From Pseudomonadota bacterium (GTDB lineage Bacteria > Pseudomonadota > Alphaproteobacteria > Caulobacterales > Caulobacteraceae), in assembly GCA_023433585.1 (NCBI GenBank), contig JAEZCL010000178.1:1-17817 (forward strand): 17,817 nucleotides of DNA, given 5' to 3'. The translations under genes and the position numbers were made by a program. Below are positions 15,514 through 17,817 of this stretch, one piece after another (the stretch's first letter is position 1; every line of letters starts with the position of its first letter). The notes beneath the pieces are model-generated. The model saw nothing but the letters and a program-made list of their open reading frames with translations. It was not told the origin of the DNA and made no database searches.

Positions 15514-16727
15514 GAGGCGAGCCCGCCGAGGAATTGAAACAGACTGAGTTTCCGCAGGTCGTTCCAGGTGGCGAACAACATCAATCCGACCAGCAATACA
15601 AGACCCACGCGATACCCCATTTCCTGGACATTCGCGGCCAGAGGACGGCGCGCCACGGCTTCGTAGCCGTAGAACAGCAGGTGCCCGCCGTCCAGAACCG
15701 GAATGGGCAACAGGTTTAGAAAGCCGATTCCGATCGAAAGTATGGCGGCGAAGCTTATCAGCGTCACCAGAACGTTCGCCACGCGCACCCCGGCGTCGGC
15801 CTGGACCCCGGCGGCGGCCTCGGTCAGGGCCCCGGAGGCCTTGGCGATGCCCAGGGGGCCGCTCAGTTGATCCCCTGATTCCCGTCCGGTGACGATGCGG
15901 CCCAGATAGGTCAGGGTGGTCTCCAGCACCGCCCCGGTCTCGCGCACGCCCTGCCACACCGCTTCATGCGGCGGATAGCGCACATGCCGCGTCTCGCCGG
16001 CCAGGGGCCGCAGCTCCACGCCCAGAACGCCCATCCGCAAGGGGCCGGCGATGGGATCCTGACGCTCGATCCGTTGCGGCGTGGCCGTCAGCGGAATCTC
16101 GGCCTCGCCCCGCCGGACCAGGAAGTCCATCGGATCGTCCGCGCTGAGGGACACCATGCGGCGCACCGTGGCGTCATCCTCGACCAGCCGCCCGTTGACG
16201 CGCAGGATCAGGTCGCCGGGCTGGAAGCCCGCCGCCTCGGCCGCGCCGCCCGGCGCCACCCCGGCGATGCGCGGGGGCCGCGTCTCGGCGCCGATGACGC
16301 TGAACAGCAGCGCGAAGATGAGCACCGCCAGCACGAAATTGGCGAACGGCCCGGCCGCCACGATCAGGGCCCGCTGCCACACCGGCTTGAAATGGAAATA
16401 ATCCTTCTCGGCGCCCGTCCCGCCTGCGGCTTCGATCTCGGCGCGCATGGCCTCCAGCCCCCGCGCGTCCGGCACGCTGGAGGCGTCCACGTCGCCGGAG
16501 AATTTCACATAGCCGCCCAGCGGGATCCAGCCCAGCCGCCATTCGATGCCGCGCCGGTCCGTGCGGCTCAGGATTCCCTTGCCGAAGCCGATCGAGAACC
16601 GGTCCACCTTCACGCCGAAGGCGCGGGCCACCCAGAAGTGGCCCAGTTCGTGGATCGTCACCACCAGCGTCAGCACCAGCAGGAACGGCACGACATAGAT
16701 CAGCGCCTGGCCGATGAAGTCCAACAT
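15510..16727 (-). CDS. rseP: site-2 intramembrane zinc metalloprotease RseP (MmpA in Caulobacter)
   Basis: This 405-residue inner-membrane protease cuts substrates within the membrane. The Caulobacter homologue MmpA degrades the polarity factor PodJ, and the E. coli one cleaves the anti-sigma factor RseA. The zinc motif is HELGH at residues 26-30 in the first membrane segment. A PDZ domain spans about 150-235, and the third zinc ligand is Asp346 in LLPIPVLDGGHLL. Four membrane segments lie at about 7-29, 118-143, 322-345 and 374-388. One PDZ domain is seen, where E. coli RseP has two. The ATG at 16725-16727 has GGGAGG about 11 nt upstream. It lies 65 bp after dxr and overlaps bamA by 4 bp. 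Confidence 0.96.
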   Translation of the reverse strand: MLDFIGQALIYVVPFLLVLTLVVTIHELGHFWVARAFGVKVDRFSIGFGKGILSRTDRRGIEWRLGWIPLGGYVKFSGDVDASSVPDARGLEAMRAEIEAAGGTGAEKDYFHFKPVWQRALIVAAGPFANFVLAVLIFALLFSVIGAETRPPRIAGVAPGGAAEAAGFQPGDLILRVNGRLVEDDATVRRMVSLSADDPMDFLVRRGEAEIPLTATPQRIERQDPIAGPLRMGVLGVELRPLAGETRHVRYPPHEAVWQGVRETGAVLETTLTYLGRIVTGRESGDQLSGPLGIAKASGALTEAAAGVQADAGVRVANVLVTLISFAAILSIGIGFLNLLPIPVLDGGHLLFYGYEAVARRPLAANVQEMGYRVGLVLLVGLMLFATWNDLRKLSLFQFLGGLAS

Positions 16728-16750
16728 GGGGCGAAGCGCCTCCCTAACGT

Positions 16751-16767
16751 CGCCGGAAGACCCGGCG
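16751..16767. other. hairpin in the dxr-rseP gap
   Basis: CGCCGG and CCGGCG form a perfect 6-bp stem with a 5-nt loop in the 65-bp gap between dxr and rseP, the widest gap in the block. There is no T-run after it in the direction of transcription. It might attenuate or process the message between dxr and the envelope genes. Confidence 0.4.
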
Positions 16768-16792
16768 AACCAGATGTCTTAACGCACACAGG

Positions 16793-17817
16793 TCATGCGG
16801 CCTCGGCGCGATCGACGACGATCCGCTGGGCCGTCCGCCGCGCCAGGTCGTCGATGCGAAGCGCGGCTTCGCAGGCGTCCGGAGCGTGGGCGGCCGCATC
16901 GATCGCAGCCAGTCGCTCCATGGTTTCGGCGACGACTGCGGCAATATTTAGAAACCCCAGCTTTCGGTCAAGAAACGCCCGGGCTGCGACCTCATTGGCC
17001 CCGTTGAACACCGCCGGCGCCGCGCCGCCCGCCTGAAGCGCCCGCCGGGCCAGCGCCAGGGCCGGGAATCGCTCCTCATCCGGGGCCTCGAACGTCAGCC
17101 GCCCCAGCGCCGCCAGGTCCAGCCGGGGCGCGGGCCACGCCATCCGCGCGGGCCACGCCAGGGCGCAGGCGATGGGCGTCTTCATGTCCGGCGGCCCCAT
17201 CTGGGCCAGGGTTGAGCCGTCGATCATCTCCACCAGGCTGTGGATGACGGATTCCGGATGCACCACCACGTCGATGCGGGCCGCCTCCAGCCCGAACAGA
17301 TAAGCCGCCTCGATCATCTCCAGGCCCTTGTTGGCCATGGTGGCGCTGTCCACCGAGATCTTGGCCCCCATGCTCCAGTTGGGATGGGCCACGGCCTCTT
17401 CCGGCGTCACCCCCGCCATTCGTTCCCGGCTGGCCGTGCGGAACGGCCCGCCGGATGCGGTCAGGACGACGCGCGCCACCTGTTCGGGGGCCTCGGACGG
17501 GAACACCTGAAAAATGGCCGAATGCTCTGAATCCACGGGGATCAGCCGCCCGCCGGCCTGACGCACCCGCGCCATCAGGGCCGGGCCGCAGGTGACCAGG
17601 CTCTCCTTGTTGGCCAGGGCCAGGGTCGCCCCCGTCCCCGCCGCCGCCCAGGCTGATTTCAGCCCCGCAGCCCCGACGATGGCGGCCATCACCCAGTCCG
17701 CCGGGCGCAGCGCCGCCTCGACCACCGCCTCGGCCCCGCCGTCGGCCTCCACCCCGGTTCCGGCCAGGGCGGCTTTCAGCTCGTCCAGGCGGCCCCGGTC
17801 GGCGGTGACCGCCACCC
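16793..17817 (-). CDS. dxr: 1-deoxy-D-xylulose 5-phosphate reductoisomerase, N-terminus missing
   Basis: This is the C-terminal part, about 340 residues, of the enzyme that makes 2-C-methyl-D-erythritol 4-phosphate, the second step of the MEP isoprenoid pathway. About 55-60 N-terminal residues with the start of the NADPH-binding fold are beyond the right edge. Visible motifs are LALANKESLV, the metal-binding VDSEHSAIFQ, TASGGPFR (active-site loop), HPNWSMGAKISVDSATMANK with the following GLEMIE, and FNGANEVA. The reading frame is open to the window edge; the first in-frame codon here (GTG) is internal and is not the start. It is the first visible gene of the minus-strand envelope block; in Caulobacterales cdsA and uppS usually lie upstream. 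Confidence 0.97.
   Translation of the reverse strand, partial: VAVTADRGRLDELKAALAGTGVEADGGAEAVVEAALRPADWVMAAIVGAAGLKSAWAAAGTGATLALANKESLVTCGPALMARVRQAGGRLIPVDSEHSAIFQVFPSEAPEQVARVVLTASGGPFRTASRERMAGVTPEEAVAHPNWSMGAKISVDSATMANKGLEMIEAAYLFGLEAARIDVVVHPESVIHSLVEMIDGSTLAQMGPPDMKTPIACALAWPARMAWPAPRLDLAALGRLTFEAPDEERFPALALARRALQAGGAAPAVFNGANEVAARAFLDRKLGFLNIAAVVAETMERLAAIDAAAHAPDACEAALRIDDLARRTAQRIVVDRAEAA
17128..17160. repeat. short tandem duplication inside dxr
   Basis: A 15-bp sequence at 17128-17142 recurs exactly at 17146-17160, a period of 18 bp (six codons). The protein reads AWPARM-AWPAPR across it. The frame is kept. Only one of these units resembles the usual 'AxPxR' family segment closely. 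Confidence 0.6.

Noticed and set aside
13144..15537. Very long plus-strand open frame (797 codons) antisense to bamA
   Set aside because: It is a by-product of high GC at third codon positions in bamA. The translation is low-complexity and has no family motifs, whereas the opposite strand encodes a full BamA.

Overview
This is a GC-rich window of dense housekeeping genes. The gene content and order point to an alphaproteobacterium of the order Caulobacterales, most likely Brevundimonas or a close relative. The basis is the block dxr-rseP(mmpA)-bamA-skp-lpxD-fabZ-lpxA-lpxI-lpxB, the use of LpxI instead of LpxH, and the gltX-gltA pair convergent to lpxB. No mobile element, CRISPR array, rRNA or tRNA was seen. 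No intergenic gap exceeds 200 bp.

Left part (1-3044). The 5' end of a recJ-like gene and a small predicted outer-membrane lipoprotein of unknown function lie on the minus strand. They diverge from phaC, a class I polyhydroxyalkanoate synthase with a lysine/alanine-rich N-terminal extension. The phaC stop codon overlaps the TTG start of a small four-helix membrane protein of unknown function. The roughly 80 bp between the lipoprotein and phaC hold a perfect 10-bp inverted repeat.

Middle part (3029-7964). comEC (minus) runs tail-to-tail into the small membrane protein gene through a perfect 22-bp palindrome that holds both stop codons. comEC and gltX (glutamyl-tRNA synthetase) are divergent and appear to share one CATG for both start codons. 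gltA (citrate synthase) follows gltX. The gltA-lpxB gap is almost filled by a roughly 185-bp imperfect inverted repeat flanked by strong hairpins.

Right part (8164-17817). Nine minus-strand genes, transcribed in the order dxr (its N-terminus lies off the window), rseP, bamA, skp, lpxD, fabZ, lpxA, lpxI, lpxB, form one compact cell-envelope block. Most junctions overlap by 4-19 bp. They cover the second committed step of isoprenoid synthesis, an intramembrane protease, outer-membrane protein assembly with a periplasmic chaperone, a fatty-acid dehydratase, and lipid A synthesis up to the disaccharide.

I do not see a new multi-gene system here. The second-look items are mostly compact-genome architecture (shared palindromes and starts), an inverted-repeat element, an AK-rich PhaC tail, an unusual LpxB motif set and a G9 tract in lpxD.
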